In this document: positions 24,090 through 33,682 of the stretch, one piece after another | How positions within the stretch are numbered: the first letter of the stretch is position 1 | How the letters are laid out: each line of letters opens with the position of its first letter | Assembly: GCA_028284415.1 (NCBI GenBank) | Contig: JANQRU010000007.1 | Coordinates: 1,033,243-1,097,242, forward strand | Direction: 5' to 3' | From: Pyrinomonadaceae bacterium | GTDB lineage: Bacteria > Acidobacteriota > Blastocatellia > Pyrinomonadales > Pyrinomonadaceae | DNA length: 64,000 nt | Translations under genes and position numbers: made by a program | The notes under the pieces: model-generated | Seen by the model: the letters and a program-made list of their open reading frames with translations, nothing else | Databases searched by the model: none | Told to the model about the DNA's origin: nothing

Positions 24090-25421
24090 TTACTTTACGC
24101 GACTTGTGCGTCGTTTTAAGAAATCCATCAAAACAAATTGAGTCAGATTGTTCGGGTTGGCAAAGTATGCTTTTCCGCGTGTCATGGCAGTCATTTGTTT
24201 GACGAAATCAACTAGATAATAATCGCTGGCGAGCATAAATGTATTTATCATTATATTCGATTTACGGCAGGCTTGAACTTCTTTGAAAGTTTCCGCCATG
24301 ACGAACGGGTCATTGCCCATAGAATTTTTGTAAAGCATACGTTTTGAATCTTCTTGCATTTGGGAATAGCGACGGTAATTCAAATATGAAGGGTTTTCTT
24401 TGTCAATGAAAGCCGCAGTCGGTTTTCCGTCTGTAACCATCACAATCTGCTTCATCTCCTTTCTTTCAGCCGTTAAAATTCTTCTTGCTAATTTCAAACC
24501 TTCTGCTGTGTTCGTGTGATATGGACCAACCTGTGTTGTTGCGAGTTTTGCAAGAGGTAATTCTTCGGCATCATCGTGAAAAAGGACAATTTTCAAAGAA
24601 TCGCCAGGATACTGTGTGCGAATAAGATGTGCCAATGCCAGAGCAACTTTTTTGGCTGGTGTGAAACGGTCTTCCCCATAGAGAATCATCGAATGCGAGC
24701 AATCGAGCATTACGACTGTTGCACAGGAGGATTGATAATCTTGCTGATGTACGTGCAAATCTTTGTATTCGAGATTAAGCGGAGTGCCTAAACCTTCGCG
24801 CTGAATCGCAGACATCAAAGTTCTATTCACATCTAAATTTATCGTGTCGCCAAATTCGTACTGCTTAGAACTCATCGCCGCTTCAACACCCGTATCAAGA
24901 TGCGGAGTTTCATGCCGACCGACGGAAGATTTTCCAACTGAACCAAGCAATTTTTGCAAAGTCTTAAAACCGAGAAAATCCAACCCTTTTTCGGTCAAAT
25001 TAAAACGTATATCTCTCGGCATTGGTTCGCTGACTTCGCCTTCACCACCACCCTGACCTTGTTCCATTTGTTGTTGTGTTTGTTCTACTTCTTTGAGGTC
25101 TAAATATCCCTCTTCGACCAATCTTTCGATGAGATTATTTATCAATTCTTCAAGCAGAGAGCCTTTGAATTTGCCGTCATTGTCAGCCAGCATTTTTTCA
25201 ACATCAACAGGGTCAACAATTCCCTTTTCTAAAAGGGCTTTCAACAACGCTTGGCGAAGTCCGTCAAGCGTGTCATCCATCTGATTTTTTTGGCGTGTGT
25301 ACCAATAATCTTCATTAAATCCCGAATCCAAGACCATTTCGGACAAAGCATCCATCAAATCGCCTAAATTAACACCAAAAACATCGAACCCCTTGAATTT
25401 TGAATAGCGAATAAACTTCAT
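24090..25421 (-). CDS. VWA-domain protein (MoxR/ChlI partner type)
   Basis: This cytoplasmic protein is about 443 residues. The ATG at 25421 is preferred over the upstream TTG. The N-terminal two-fifths is helical with a Gln/Gly-rich linker (EQTQQQMEQGQGGGEGE). The von Willebrand A domain begins near residue 235 with VVMLDCSHSM, a MIDAS motif DxSxS, followed by the Thr in HTNTAEGLKLARRIL and VMVTDGKP with the metal-site Asp. The arrangement matches ChlD-like proteins that work with a MoxR-family AAA+ ATPase; a candidate partner lies at 27511 on the same strand. The pair may act as a chaperone or metal-insertion machine. Confidence 0.82.
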   Translation of the reverse strand: MKFIRYSKFKGFDVFGVNLGDLMDALSEMVLDSGFNEDYWYTRQKNQMDDTLDGLRQALLKALLEKGIVDPVDVEKMLADNDGKFKGSLLEELINNLIERLVEEGYLDLKEVEQTQQQMEQGQGGGEGEVSEPMPRDIRFNLTEKGLDFLGFKTLQKLLGSVGKSSVGRHETPHLDTGVEAAMSSKQYEFGDTINLDVNRTLMSAIQREGLGTPLNLEYKDLHVHQQDYQSSCATVVMLDCSHSMILYGEDRFTPAKKVALALAHLIRTQYPGDSLKIVLFHDDAEELPLAKLATTQVGPYHTNTAEGLKLARRILTAERKEMKQIVMVTDGKPTAAFIDKENPSYLNYRRYSQMQEDSKRMLYKNSMGNDPFVMAETFKEVQACRKSNIMINTFMLASDYYLVDFVKQMTAMTRGKAYFANPNNLTQFVLMDFLKRRTSRVK

Positions 25422-25590
25422 AACGCCTGCTAAAACTCCTCGCAAGTAAAATGCATAAACTTGCTATATTAATTTCCTTTGGTTATAGTCTTAACTATCA
25501 ACCGACTCTCCATTTAAGTTTTTTACTCTTCCCAAAACTTAACATTTCTCTCTCCATTTTGAAATATTCTAACTAAGGAAGGTAAACAAA

Positions 25591-26097
25591 ATGAAAAAGT
25601 TTTTAGTAGTTTTGATGAGCTTTTTTGTCTTTGCAGTAGGTATGCCGATTGCCGCACCTGCAAGTGCTTATGACGGAAGAAGCTATAAGAAGTATAATTA
25701 CGGAAAAAAATATAAAAAGCGTTATAGACAAAAACGCTATCGTCGCTCAAAAAGGTATTGCCGAACACGCCGAAACTATCGCAGAAATTATCGTCGGAGC
25801 AAATATAGACGCAGTTACAGAAGCAACCGCTACAGACGCTCAAACCGCAGATATTACAGAACACGCGGATATTCGTACACACGCAGACCACGCAGAAGTT
25901 TCTATCGCCGTCACAGAAATGCCGTTAACGTCGGTGTCGGTGCTGGCGTCGGTGCAATCGTCGGCGGAATCTTAGGCGGAAGACGCGGTGCTTTGATCGG
26001 TGCTGGCGTCGGAGCCGGCTCAGGTGCTGCTTACACTTACGGCATCCGTCCAAAGAAAAAACGACGATATCGAAGCAAGCGTTATCGAAGAAGATAA
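25591..26097 (+). CDS. Arg/Tyr-rich exported protein with glycine zipper
   Basis: This 168-residue protein has a signal peptide (KKFLVVLMSFFVFAVGMPIA, cut near ASA-YDG). The mature part is nearly all Arg, Lys, Tyr and Ser (such as YKKRYRQKRYRRSKRY) up to residue about 108. A glycine-zipper membrane stretch (GVGAGVGAIVGGILGGRRGA, then LIGAGVGAG) follows, with a basic tail ending KRYRRR. The extreme composition should make it cationic and surface- or polyanion-binding. A good ribosome-binding site (AAGGAAGGTAAAC) precedes the ATG. Function is unknown. Confidence 0.75.
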   Translation: MKKFLVVLMSFFVFAVGMPIAAPASAYDGRSYKKYNYGKKYKKRYRQKRYRRSKRYCRTRRNYRRNYRRSKYRRSYRSNRYRRSNRRYYRTRGYSYTRRPRRSFYRRHRNAVNVGVGAGVGAIVGGILGGRRGALIGAGVGAGSGAAYTYGIRPKKKRRYRSKRYRRR

Positions 26098-26121
26098 ATA
26101 ATTCTAGTTTAATCTTAATAG

Positions 26122-26155
26122 AGGCTGTGGAGGGTTTAGTTGCCTTTCACAGCCT
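26122..26155 (+). terminator. probable terminator after the Arg/Tyr-rich gene
   Basis: An 8-bp stem AGGCTGTG/CACAGCCT with an 18-base loop is followed by TCATTTTCT, 25 bases past the stop codon. The loop is long, so confidence is moderate. Confidence 0.45.
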
Positions 26156-26302
26156 TCATTTTCTAAACTTCATCACGACTTCTTTCAGATTTGCAACTGG
26201 CGGTAAAGTTGAACGCATCACAATGGACAAAACTGTTAGGTTTAAGACGTTACGATAAAAACATCTTACATTTATCAAGTAAGTATCACTAAGGTTTTGA
26301 TA

Positions 26303-27382
26303 TTACCTCGACAGTTCACAAAGTTTCATAAAACTTTTTAACAATTCTTCGTTAGAAATTTCTTTAATTGCTTCACCGACATAAATCTCAGTATAGCTCG
26401 AATTTGGCGTATCGCTCGCTTTAAAATCACGTGCAAGCCAAAGCTTATCCCGTTCCGCAATTTTATCTCTAGCACTATTCAACTTTTCGGGTGTGAAATC
26501 AACATGTAGATGAAACATATTGACTTGTGGAAGCGACGGTCGAAACGAAATTTCGGGAATGTCTTTCAGCAAATTGAAGATTTCGTGAGTTCGTTTCATA
26601 TACTTTGGCATCTGTGAAATGGCTTTATCAAAACGCATTGCTGCCGAAGCAACAAATGGATGCATTTGATATAAGTTACCGCCAAAACGTCTTAACCAAA
26701 TTCTTGATTCTTCAATAAAATCTGAACTACCAAGCAACATCGCTCCCGTTAAGTTTCCAATTCCTTTATAAAAAGAAACGTAAACCGAATCGAAACCTTT
26801 ACAGATTTCTTTATAACTCTTTTTGTAAAAAGCCTTCGTTTCCCAGAGTCTCGCACCATCCATATGCAGAAATATGTTTTTTCGCTTTGCGACTTTTTTG
26901 ATTTTATTGAGTTCCTTCCAAGTCGGAAGTTGACCGCCAATCTCTCTTGCCGGAAGTTCAATTATCAAAGTCGAAACAGGCACAGTAATTGAATCAATAT
27001 CGTCAGCGTTTAGCTGTCTGTTTTTATCTCCGATAATGACTGATTTCAAATTACAAAGATGCGAATATCCGTGTTGTTCATGAAGTTCTAAATGGCTCGT
27101 CGGGTGAATTGCAAAACTATAATTTTTTGCTTGTTGTGAATAAATCTTTAAAGCGATCTGCTGTGCCATTGTCCCGCTAGGCATAAAACAACTACTCTCA
27201 AATCCAAGCAGATCAGCAACTTTTTGTTCAAACGATTCAATCAAACTACCTTTACCATAGTAATCTTGCTCAAAGCCGTTCTTCTTGCACCAGTCGGCAA
27301 TCAAAGCAAATTCTTCACCAGCTTTCAGAGGTAAATGTCCGCTGACAAACTTTTCACATTGTAATCTCAAATCTTTGCTCAT
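26303..27382 (-). CDS. threonine aldolase-family PLP enzyme
   Basis: This 359-residue fold-type I PLP enzyme is of the beta-eliminating lyase/low-specificity L-threonine aldolase family, which splits threonine or allo-threonine to glycine and acetaldehyde. Marks: FMPSGTMAQQIALKIY near residue 67, ELPAREIGGQLPTW, the cofactor Asp in FLHMDGARLWET, and the Schiff-base lysine in SVYVSFYKGIGNLTGAMLLG. It is followed downstream on the same strand by the VWA gene but separated from it by the divergent Arg/Tyr-rich gene. The exact substrate is not fixed by sequence. Confidence 0.85.
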   Translation of the reverse strand: MSKDLRLQCEKFVSGHLPLKAGEEFALIADWCKKNGFEQDYYGKGSLIESFEQKVADLLGFESSCFMPSGTMAQQIALKIYSQQAKNYSFAIHPTSHLELHEQHGYSHLCNLKSVIIGDKNRQLNADDIDSITVPVSTLIIELPAREIGGQLPTWKELNKIKKVAKRKNIFLHMDGARLWETKAFYKKSYKEICKGFDSVYVSFYKGIGNLTGAMLLGSSDFIEESRIWLRRFGGNLYQMHPFVASAAMRFDKAISQMPKYMKRTHEIFNLLKDIPEISFRPSLPQVNMFHLHVDFTPEKLNSARDKIAERDKLWLARDFKASDTPNSSYTEIYVGEAIKEISNEELLKSFMKLCELSR

Positions 27383-27408
27383 ATTTAATGGATTTTACTA
27401 AAAATTCT

Positions 27409-27488
27409 GCCCACGAATAACACAAATGTCACGAATTATTTTAGAATTAGAAAACCATTATTCGTGTAAATCTGTGCTATTCGTGGGC
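27409..27488. repeat. palindromic element, about 80 bases
   Basis: The left arm GCCCACGAATAACACAAATG.. pairs with the right arm ..CTGTGCTATTCGTGGGC, with a few mismatches and a roughly 19-base centre. It sits between the MoxR-type and aldolase genes. Its ACGAA-rich arms recall the element at 11854-11953, suggesting a dispersed family. Confidence 0.7.
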
Positions 27489-27510
27489 AAGCATTCTTAC
27501 TTTTTTGTCT

Positions 27511-28983
27511 TTAGTTAAAACTATCTAAATCAGTTAAATCTTCATAAATCATTCCACGCCTGTCTCGTTTTGCTTTTGTTGTTGCTTCAAAGCCTCCGTC
27601 CTCACTGCGTGAAATTTTGTTTTGAGCGTACAAGCCTTCTAAAACAAATTCGCAGGCGGAAACGACATTTGCCTTATCGTCACGGTCTAAGGCGAGCGGA
27701 ATCAGGGTTGACTCGATCAATTCAGGGACGGACTCAAGAAGCATCATACATTCTTCGGCTGAAGCTGTTTCGGATAATAAAATTTTATTTCCTTCATCAA
27801 ACCAGCGAACGGTTGGGTCAAAATCAATCCCCAAAAAGAAACCTTCAAAAATTACACCTGCGGCACGTTTTATTAATTCTTTAGCTAATTTTTCCGCACC
27901 GATTTGCTCGCCTTCGTATTCGAGTTCCATCTTTCCTGTCATTGCCGGAAGTGCTGCGTAAACATCAGAAATTCTTGGAACTAATTTTGTTTCTCCTGTT
28001 ATTAAACCACGTCTTTCGGCATTGGAAACTATTGCTTCCAAAACGGTTATCGGAAATCTCTGCGAAACGCCCGAACGCTTATCAACTCTTTGATCGTCAC
28101 GTGCTTCAAAAGCTATCTGCTCAATTATTTCCGAGATAAATTCGGGAACTTCCAAAAAGAAATCTTCAAAACCTTCGCGTTCAACCCAAGCCTCTTGATT
28201 TGTGATCGAAACACCGAGTTGTAAATCTTTCGGATAATGAGTCTGAATTTCCGCACCGATTCTGTCTTTTAATGGCGTAATAATTTTTCCGCGTGCTGTG
28301 TAATCTTCGGGGTTTGCCGAGAAAACCAGCATTACGTCCAATGGAAGTCGAACGGGATAACCCTTTATCTGCACATCGCCTTCCTGCATTATGTTAAAAA
28401 GTCCGACCTGAATTTTGCCTGCGAGATCGGGCAACTCGTTCATTGCAAAAATCCCTCGGTTCGCACGTGGCAATAAACCAAAGTGCATAGTAAGTTCATC
28501 CGAGAGAAGGTGTCCTCCTTTTGCAGCTTTGATTGGATCAACATCTCCAATTATGTCTGCGATCGTCACGTCGGGCGTAGCAAGTTTTTCAACGAAGCGA
28601 TTATCTCTCGTTACCCAATCAATTTTGGTTTCATCACCGTGAAGTTCGACCTGCTGTTTGCCATAAGCTGAAAGTGGTTCAAACGGATTATCGTTTACTT
28701 CTGAGCCTGCGATTATAGGCATTTCATCATCGAGAAGTTCAGTTAATTGCCTAATAATACGACTTTTAGCTTGTCCACGCAGTCCAAGTAAAATAAGATT
28801 ATGCTTTGCCAAAATTGCATTGATTATTTGAGGAATAACGGATTCTTCATAACCTAAAATTCCATCGAAAAGTTTCTCACCCGACTTTAGCTTCTTAATC
28901 AAATTTGCCCGCATTTCATCCTTAACAGAAAGAAATTGATACCCATCCTTTTTTAACTCACCTAATGTTTTTGCCTTGCTCAT
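27511..28983 (-). CDS. MoxR/ChlI-type AAA+ ATPase
   Basis: This 490-residue AAA+ ATPase is related to the magnesium-chelatase I subunit. The P-loop is LLGLRGQAKSRIIRQL (about 68-83), a GxxGxxKS form. Walker B reads GIFAMNELPDL, with Asn-Glu where most AAA+ proteins have Asp-Glu. Then come FSANPEDYTARGKIITPLKD (sensor 1, about 220) and the lid domain with RFPITVLEAIVSNAERRG. The VWA protein at 24090 is its likely partner, as in ChlI/ChlD and MoxR/VWA pairs. The Asn in Walker B appears usual for this subfamily (from memory), but its effect on hydrolysis is unknown. Confidence 0.85.
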   Translation of the reverse strand: MSKAKTLGELKKDGYQFLSVKDEMRANLIKKLKSGEKLFDGILGYEESVIPQIINAILAKHNLILLGLRGQAKSRIIRQLTELLDDEMPIIAGSEVNDNPFEPLSAYGKQQVELHGDETKIDWVTRDNRFVEKLATPDVTIADIIGDVDPIKAAKGGHLLSDELTMHFGLLPRANRGIFAMNELPDLAGKIQVGLFNIMQEGDVQIKGYPVRLPLDVMLVFSANPEDYTARGKIITPLKDRIGAEIQTHYPKDLQLGVSITNQEAWVEREGFEDFFLEVPEFISEIIEQIAFEARDDQRVDKRSGVSQRFPITVLEAIVSNAERRGLITGETKLVPRISDVYAALPAMTGKMELEYEGEQIGAEKLAKELIKRAAGVIFEGFFLGIDFDPTVRWFDEGNKILLSETASAEECMMLLESVPELIESTLIPLALDRDDKANVVSACEFVLEGLYAQNKISRSEDGGFEATTKAKRDRRGMIYEDLTDLDSFN

Positions 28984-29014
28984 AACTACTTTTGCATTTC
29001 CCCTTATTCAAAAA

Positions 29015-29332
29015 CTAAACTTTTGCTCCAATTAAATAAACAACTGATTCATCACTAATAACTCTAGCCGAATGCCTTGTATTTGCAGGCATAAAATCTC
29101 TGTCACCTGCCTCTAGATTTACAATTCCATATCCCTGAACATCTAATTCCAACTCACCTGAAATTATCCAATGTGATTGGTCTTCGCCATGAGAATGAAT
29201 TTCATAAGTTCTTCCTGGGCTGTCACTCCACTGAAAAACGTTGTATCCTTCATGCTCCATCTGTAACCGTAGTTCACCTGCGTTCGGGGCAATATCTTTA
29301 TTCCATTTTTCGACCTTATAACCAGAGTTCAT
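29015..29332 (-). CDS. single-domain cupin protein
   Basis: This 105-residue protein starts at ATG 29332. It holds one cupin barrel. Motif 1 includes YEIHSHGEDQSHWIISGELE (HxH...H) and motif 2 LEAGDRDFMPANTRHSARV. The metal-binding His/Glu set is mostly present. It could be a small dioxygenase, an isomerase or a binding protein; the sequence does not decide. It lies just upstream, divergently, of ppc. Confidence 0.8.
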   Translation of the reverse strand: MNSGYKVEKWNKDIAPNAGELRLQMEHEGYNVFQWSDSPGRTYEIHSHGEDQSHWIISGELELDVQGYGIVNLEAGDRDFMPANTRHSARVISDESVVYLIGAKV

Positions 29333-29419
29333 ACTCAAAATCAGCGTGCTGAGATTTTTTGATTTTGAAATCTCAAATCCGAAATTTGTTTTGTTATAAC
29401 TCTATATTACAATTTTTTT

Positions 29420-31987
29420 ATGACTCAAACACATCTTGATTCGGTAAAAAAGTTTGAAAACACCATCGGTATAAATTTTCAGCTTTATAATAGCTTGTTT
29501 TTATCACTAGACTTTCACGGCATTGAAAAAACGGGCGTTTTACTTTCACTTTTTAATCAAAATTGCGAAGAAGGTTTTGAAGAAGGGAATAATCCGATAG
29601 AAATAATCGAAGATTTTTTTGCAACTAACACATCGCTCAAAACAGAAAAAGAAAAAATTGATCTACTCTTTCGTTTTGTCCAATATGCCGAACGCCAGGT
29701 CGTTTTGTTTGATGCACTTGAAGACGCAAGTTTCAGCGAACTGCACAATATGAACGGACCGGGAACGCTCACACATCTTGAAAATGCCGTATTGCAAAAC
29801 GGTAAACAAAAAGAACTCGCCAAACGCATAAAAGATTTCAGCGTCCGCCTTGTTTTAACTGCCCATCCCACACAATTTTATCCAGGTTGGGTTTTGGGAA
29901 TTATCAACGATTTATCCAAAGCGATCGACGAAAACGATGCGAATCAAATCAAATTATTGCTCCAACAACTCGGACGAACACCTTTTTTCAAAAAGAAAAA
30001 ACCAACACCTTTTGACGAAGCCCAAAGCCTTATTTGGTATCTCGAAAATGTCTTCTATCATGCCATCGGCAAAATTATTTCCGACATTAAAAACACTTTT
30101 CCCAATGAAGAAATTGATATTTCAAACTTAGTAAAAATGGGCTTTTGGTCAGGCGGAGACCGAGACGGAAATCCTTTTGTAACATATCAAACAACTGAAA
30201 AAGTCGCGGATAGTTTACGCCGTGCAATTTTACGTAGTTATTACAATGATACCAGAAACCTCCAACGTCGTCTGACATTTTCAGGAGTTGAAAAACCGCT
30301 CGCAAATTTTGTTAAAAAACTCTACGAAAACGCATTTCAAGATAAGCCCGAAAAACTTCTTACAAAAGAAAGTATCCTCGAATCACTCGAACAAATTAGA
30401 GTAACTTTGGTTACCAAACACAACGGACTATTTGTCGAAATGCTCGAAGATTTAATCTACAAAGTTGAACTTTTCGGACTTCACCTTGCCTCTCTCGATG
30501 TCCGACAAGATAGTTCAGTTCATCAAAAAATCTATGAGCAAGTTGTTGAGAAAACTGACATTTTGCCAAAGAATTTTCCTGAACTAAGTGAAGACGAAAA
30601 AATCGAAATTATTCTAAATTTAGAAACACAGATTGATGAAAATGTATTTGAAGACACACTAACTTTTGATACCTTCAAAAACATCAAAACTGTAGAAAAA
30701 ACACAATCCCAAAACGGTGAAAATGCCTGCCATCGCTATATTATTTCTCATTCGCAAAATGCCCTGAATGTTATCGAAGTTTTCGGTCTATTCTTGCTTT
30801 CCGGTTGGAAAAAAGAAAACTTGAGTATTGATATTGCACCGCTTTTTGAAACTGTCGAAGACTTAAACGAAGCCGCTAACACTATGCGTAAACTCTATGA
30901 AAACGAGACTTACCGCGAACATCTAAAACGTCGAGGCAATACACAAACGATTATGCTTGGATTTTCTGATGGAACAAAAGACGGCGGTTATTTGATGGCA
31001 AACTACGGAATTTACAAAGCCAAAGATGAATTAACAAAAGTCTCGAGAGAATTCGGAATTAATGTAATTTTCTTCGATGGACGAGGAGGACCGCCGGCAC
31101 GCGGTGGTGGAAAAACCCACAAATTCTTTGCTTCAATGGGCGAAAATATTTCCAACAAAGCAATCGAATTAACCGTTCAAGGACAAACTGTTTCGTCAAA
31201 TTTTGGCACAATTGATGCAGCTCAATACAACATCGAACAGCTAATCAACGCAGGAATTTACAACACAATCTTGAGCAAAAAGTCAGAAACTTTCACCGAA
31301 TCTGAAGAAGATTTAATGAAAGACTTAGCCAAAATCAGTTTTGATGCCTATTCAGAATTAAAAAACAATCCTGCATTTTTGGAATACCTCGAAAACGTCA
31401 GCCCTTTGAAATTCTACGCTAAAACAAACATCGGTTCGCGTCCTGCTAAACGCGGAGGAGAAAAAACAAAACTCACCCTGAATTCACTTCGAGCAATTCC
31501 TTTCGTTGGTGCGTGGAGTCAAATGAAACAAAACGTTCCCGGTTTTTACGGAGTCGGAACTGCCTTAAAGTCAATGGAAAATCAAGGCAAATTAGATAAA
31601 GTTACAGAGCTTTATGCAGAAAACAATTTCTTTAAAGCACTAATAGACAACTGCGAAATGGCGATGCAGAAAACACTCTTTCCACTTACAAAACACCTAA
31701 AAGACGATGAAACTTACGGTGAATTGTGGCAAAAAATTCATGACGAATATAAACTCTGCCACAAATATCTCGGCATTATCACCCAAAATGAAACCTTTAT
31801 GACCAACTTTCCTGTCGCCCAATCATCAGTCCAAATGCGTGAAAAGGTCGTTTTGCCTCTCACAACAATTCAGCAATTCGCACTCGCAAAAATTCGTGAA
31901 AATGATGCGGACTTGAAAGAGTCTTACGAAAAACTAATTGTCCGGTGTTCATTCGGAATTATCAACGCGGGGAGAAATTCGGCATAA
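29420..31987 (+). CDS. ppc: phosphoenolpyruvate carboxylase
   Basis: This enzyme carboxylates PEP to oxaloacetate, refilling the TCA cycle. The 855 residues are slightly shorter than the E. coli enzyme. Conserved sites: LTAHPTQFYPG (catalytic His near 148, with Gln where many enzymes have Glu), GFWSGGDRDGNPFVT, LGFSDGTKDGGYLMANYGIY, the mobile loop FFDGRGGPPARGGGKTH (about 548-564) and GSRPAKRGG with RAIPFVGAWSQMK. The HPTQ form is what I recall from Bacteroidota-type enzymes. The C terminus ends FGIINAGRNSA, in place of the usual QNTG, so allosteric control may differ. Confidence 0.94.
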   Translation: MTQTHLDSVKKFENTIGINFQLYNSLFLSLDFHGIEKTGVLLSLFNQNCEEGFEEGNNPIEIIEDFFATNTSLKTEKEKIDLLFRFVQYAERQVVLFDALEDASFSELHNMNGPGTLTHLENAVLQNGKQKELAKRIKDFSVRLVLTAHPTQFYPGWVLGIINDLSKAIDENDANQIKLLLQQLGRTPFFKKKKPTPFDEAQSLIWYLENVFYHAIGKIISDIKNTFPNEEIDISNLVKMGFWSGGDRDGNPFVTYQTTEKVADSLRRAILRSYYNDTRNLQRRLTFSGVEKPLANFVKKLYENAFQDKPEKLLTKESILESLEQIRVTLVTKHNGLFVEMLEDLIYKVELFGLHLASLDVRQDSSVHQKIYEQVVEKTDILPKNFPELSEDEKIEIILNLETQIDENVFEDTLTFDTFKNIKTVEKTQSQNGENACHRYIISHSQNALNVIEVFGLFLLSGWKKENLSIDIAPLFETVEDLNEAANTMRKLYENETYREHLKRRGNTQTIMLGFSDGTKDGGYLMANYGIYKAKDELTKVSREFGINVIFFDGRGGPPARGGGKTHKFFASMGENISNKAIELTVQGQTVSSNFGTIDAAQYNIEQLINAGIYNTILSKKSETFTESEEDLMKDLAKISFDAYSELKNNPAFLEYLENVSPLKFYAKTNIGSRPAKRGGEKTKLTLNSLRAIPFVGAWSQMKQNVPGFYGVGTALKSMENQGKLDKVTELYAENNFFKALIDNCEMAMQKTLFPLTKHLKDDETYGELWQKIHDEYKLCHKYLGIITQNETFMTNFPVAQSSVQMREKVVLPLTTIQQFALAKIRENDADLKESYEKLIVRCSFGIINAGRNSA

Positions 31988-32293
31988 TTCTTACTTATTC
32001 TGGAGATTAGAGCAAGAATTTAAACGACGTTTATGTTGTTTTAGAGTCCAAAAGTATGTAACAAGTTAAAAAAACTTAGGGATTTTATAACTATAAGCTA
32101 ACAATGAAAATAGTTTAATCAACTTTTCTATCCATCTAAGTAGAAATTCAAAATGTATCGAAAAATTTATTAACTTAATGTTGCTTACAATAATATATTT
32201 GACAAATAATTTATAATCTAGAATAAAAAACTTAGTAAAACTTTTAAAAAAATTTATAAATATCTTTCTCGAATCTACGATAGGAGGTTTTTA
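31988..32293. other. AT-rich gene-free stretch
   Basis: About 300 bases without an open frame of note. A TTGACA and a TATAAT occur near 32200-32217 but are too close together for a standard promoter. A clear AGGAGG lies just before the next start. Nothing else is seen. Confidence 0.5.
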
Positions 32294-33682
32294 GTGCGAT
32301 TTATTTATGTTTTGTTAATAACAATATTAATTCCATCACTGTTATGTGCTCAACAAGTATTACCATCTCACTATCTAGCATTGAAAATAAAACGTAATGG
32401 AATACAGGATAACACTTGGAATGGAGGTCATGGTTTAGCATTAACTTTGCCTTCTCCTCCTTTTGACAAAGAAATCTCAGACTCAATAATGGATGAGAGA
32501 CGCAGACTTATAAACGCTAGCAGCAATCCATTTGGTGTTATTGGGTTTAATAATAATGGCACTTATGATTCTGACTATTCTGGTTTTATGTCTTCAAATA
32601 TCATCCATGAAAACTTAAAAACTATCGAGAATACCCATGTGGCTTTAGGAGCAAGTAAATCTGGACAAAGAAGGGAAATATTTATAGCGGGTACTGCTGT
32701 AAATACTGCTGACAATAGGATCGGAATCATTGTTGCCCGTTTATATTCAACTGAAGATCCATCTAATCGACATTTGTTTGGAGAAAATGGTTTAGTTCTA
32801 CTTCGATCAGATCAAATTGCCCCTACAGCCAATAGATTAAAGTTGCTAGGACTTTATGCAACACCTACTAATCCAACAAACAAACTAAGATTAGTAATTT
32901 TGGCTAAGACAAATAATGCAACAAGAGCATATATAGTTGCACTTCTAAGTAATGGTTTAATTGATACTTCATTTGGTCAAAATGGAATTCAACTATTAGA
33001 TACTAGAGGAAATGTAGATTTTGATACTGCCAGACTTACTCGCAGTCAGCATCAAGTAGTCTCTAGAAGAGATTTTTATCTTTCTTGGACTACAACTATT
33101 GGCTTTTCATCAATAATTAACGTGCGTAAGTTTTTCTTCCCGGATGGCAATCTAGACCCTAATTCTAGACCTATATCTCTTAGAGTCGAGATAGGAAAAG
33201 TTGACAAGCATTATGTTTCTATAAATAACTCCCGCATGGCAATCGTTTCATCAATACCACAAGCTAAGAAATCCGCTTATCACATAGGCATTTTCAGTAG
33301 TTCTGATGGTTCACCAGATATAGCATTCAGTGGTGATGGTAGAAGATACTTTGTAAGAAATTTTCCTACTCAACTAAAGTTGAGAGCAATTGCATTTGCA
33401 AATGATCAAAAACTTTACTTTATAGAACGTTCTAACAGACAACCAGATAATGAGATAGTAATTTCAAGAAGACTTATGGATAATTCAAATCAGGGTGCTT
33501 TAGATAATACTTATGGAATAAATTCACAAATACAAGTTAACAAAAATATGATTCGCACGCCCAATGGCAATATACTTAACACGCCTGTTAAATTAAATGC
33601 AACTAATGCTTTTATAGAAGAATTAACAAACGACCACATCCTCGTCATAACTGGAAGCGTTGGAGCAATATACGAACCTTAA
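32294..33682 (+). CDS. exported delta-60 repeat protein
   Basis: This 462-residue protein starts at GTG 32294 with an excellent ribosome-binding site (GGAGG, six bases upstream). The signal peptide is RFIYVLLITILIPSLLCA. The body carries delta-60-type units: NGLIDTSFGQNGIQLLD, SDGSPDIAFSGDGRRYF and a weaker one at DNTYGINSQ, each about 60-100 residues apart and presumably beta-propeller blades. The repeats are fewer and more divergent than in typical family members. Codon use is more AT-rich than ppc. Ligand and role are unknown. Confidence 0.7.
   Translation: MRFIYVLLITILIPSLLCAQQVLPSHYLALKIKRNGIQDNTWNGGHGLALTLPSPPFDKEISDSIMDERRRLINASSNPFGVIGFNNNGTYDSDYSGFMSSNIIHENLKTIENTHVALGASKSGQRREIFIAGTAVNTADNRIGIIVARLYSTEDPSNRHLFGENGLVLLRSDQIAPTANRLKLLGLYATPTNPTNKLRLVILAKTNNATRAYIVALLSNGLIDTSFGQNGIQLLDTRGNVDFDTARLTRSQHQVVSRRDFYLSWTTTIGFSSIINVRKFFFPDGNLDPNSRPISLRVEIGKVDKHYVSINNSRMAIVSSIPQAKKSAYHIGIFSSSDGSPDIAFSGDGRRYFVRNFPTQLKLRAIAFANDQKLYFIERSNRQPDNEIVISRRLMDNSNQGALDNTYGINSQIQVNKNMIRTPNGNILNTPVKLNATNAFIEELTNDHILVITGSVGAIYEP

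Noticed and set aside
25649..25920. Possible CRISPR or minisatellite in the repetitive gene
   Set aside because: The repeats are codon-level (CGC/CGT TAT) within one continuous frame, with no regular spacers.
25649..25975. Second long frame inside the Arg/Tyr-rich gene
   Set aside because: The highly repetitive codons of the real gene keep a second frame open; the alternative product lacks a signal peptide and a ribosome-binding site.
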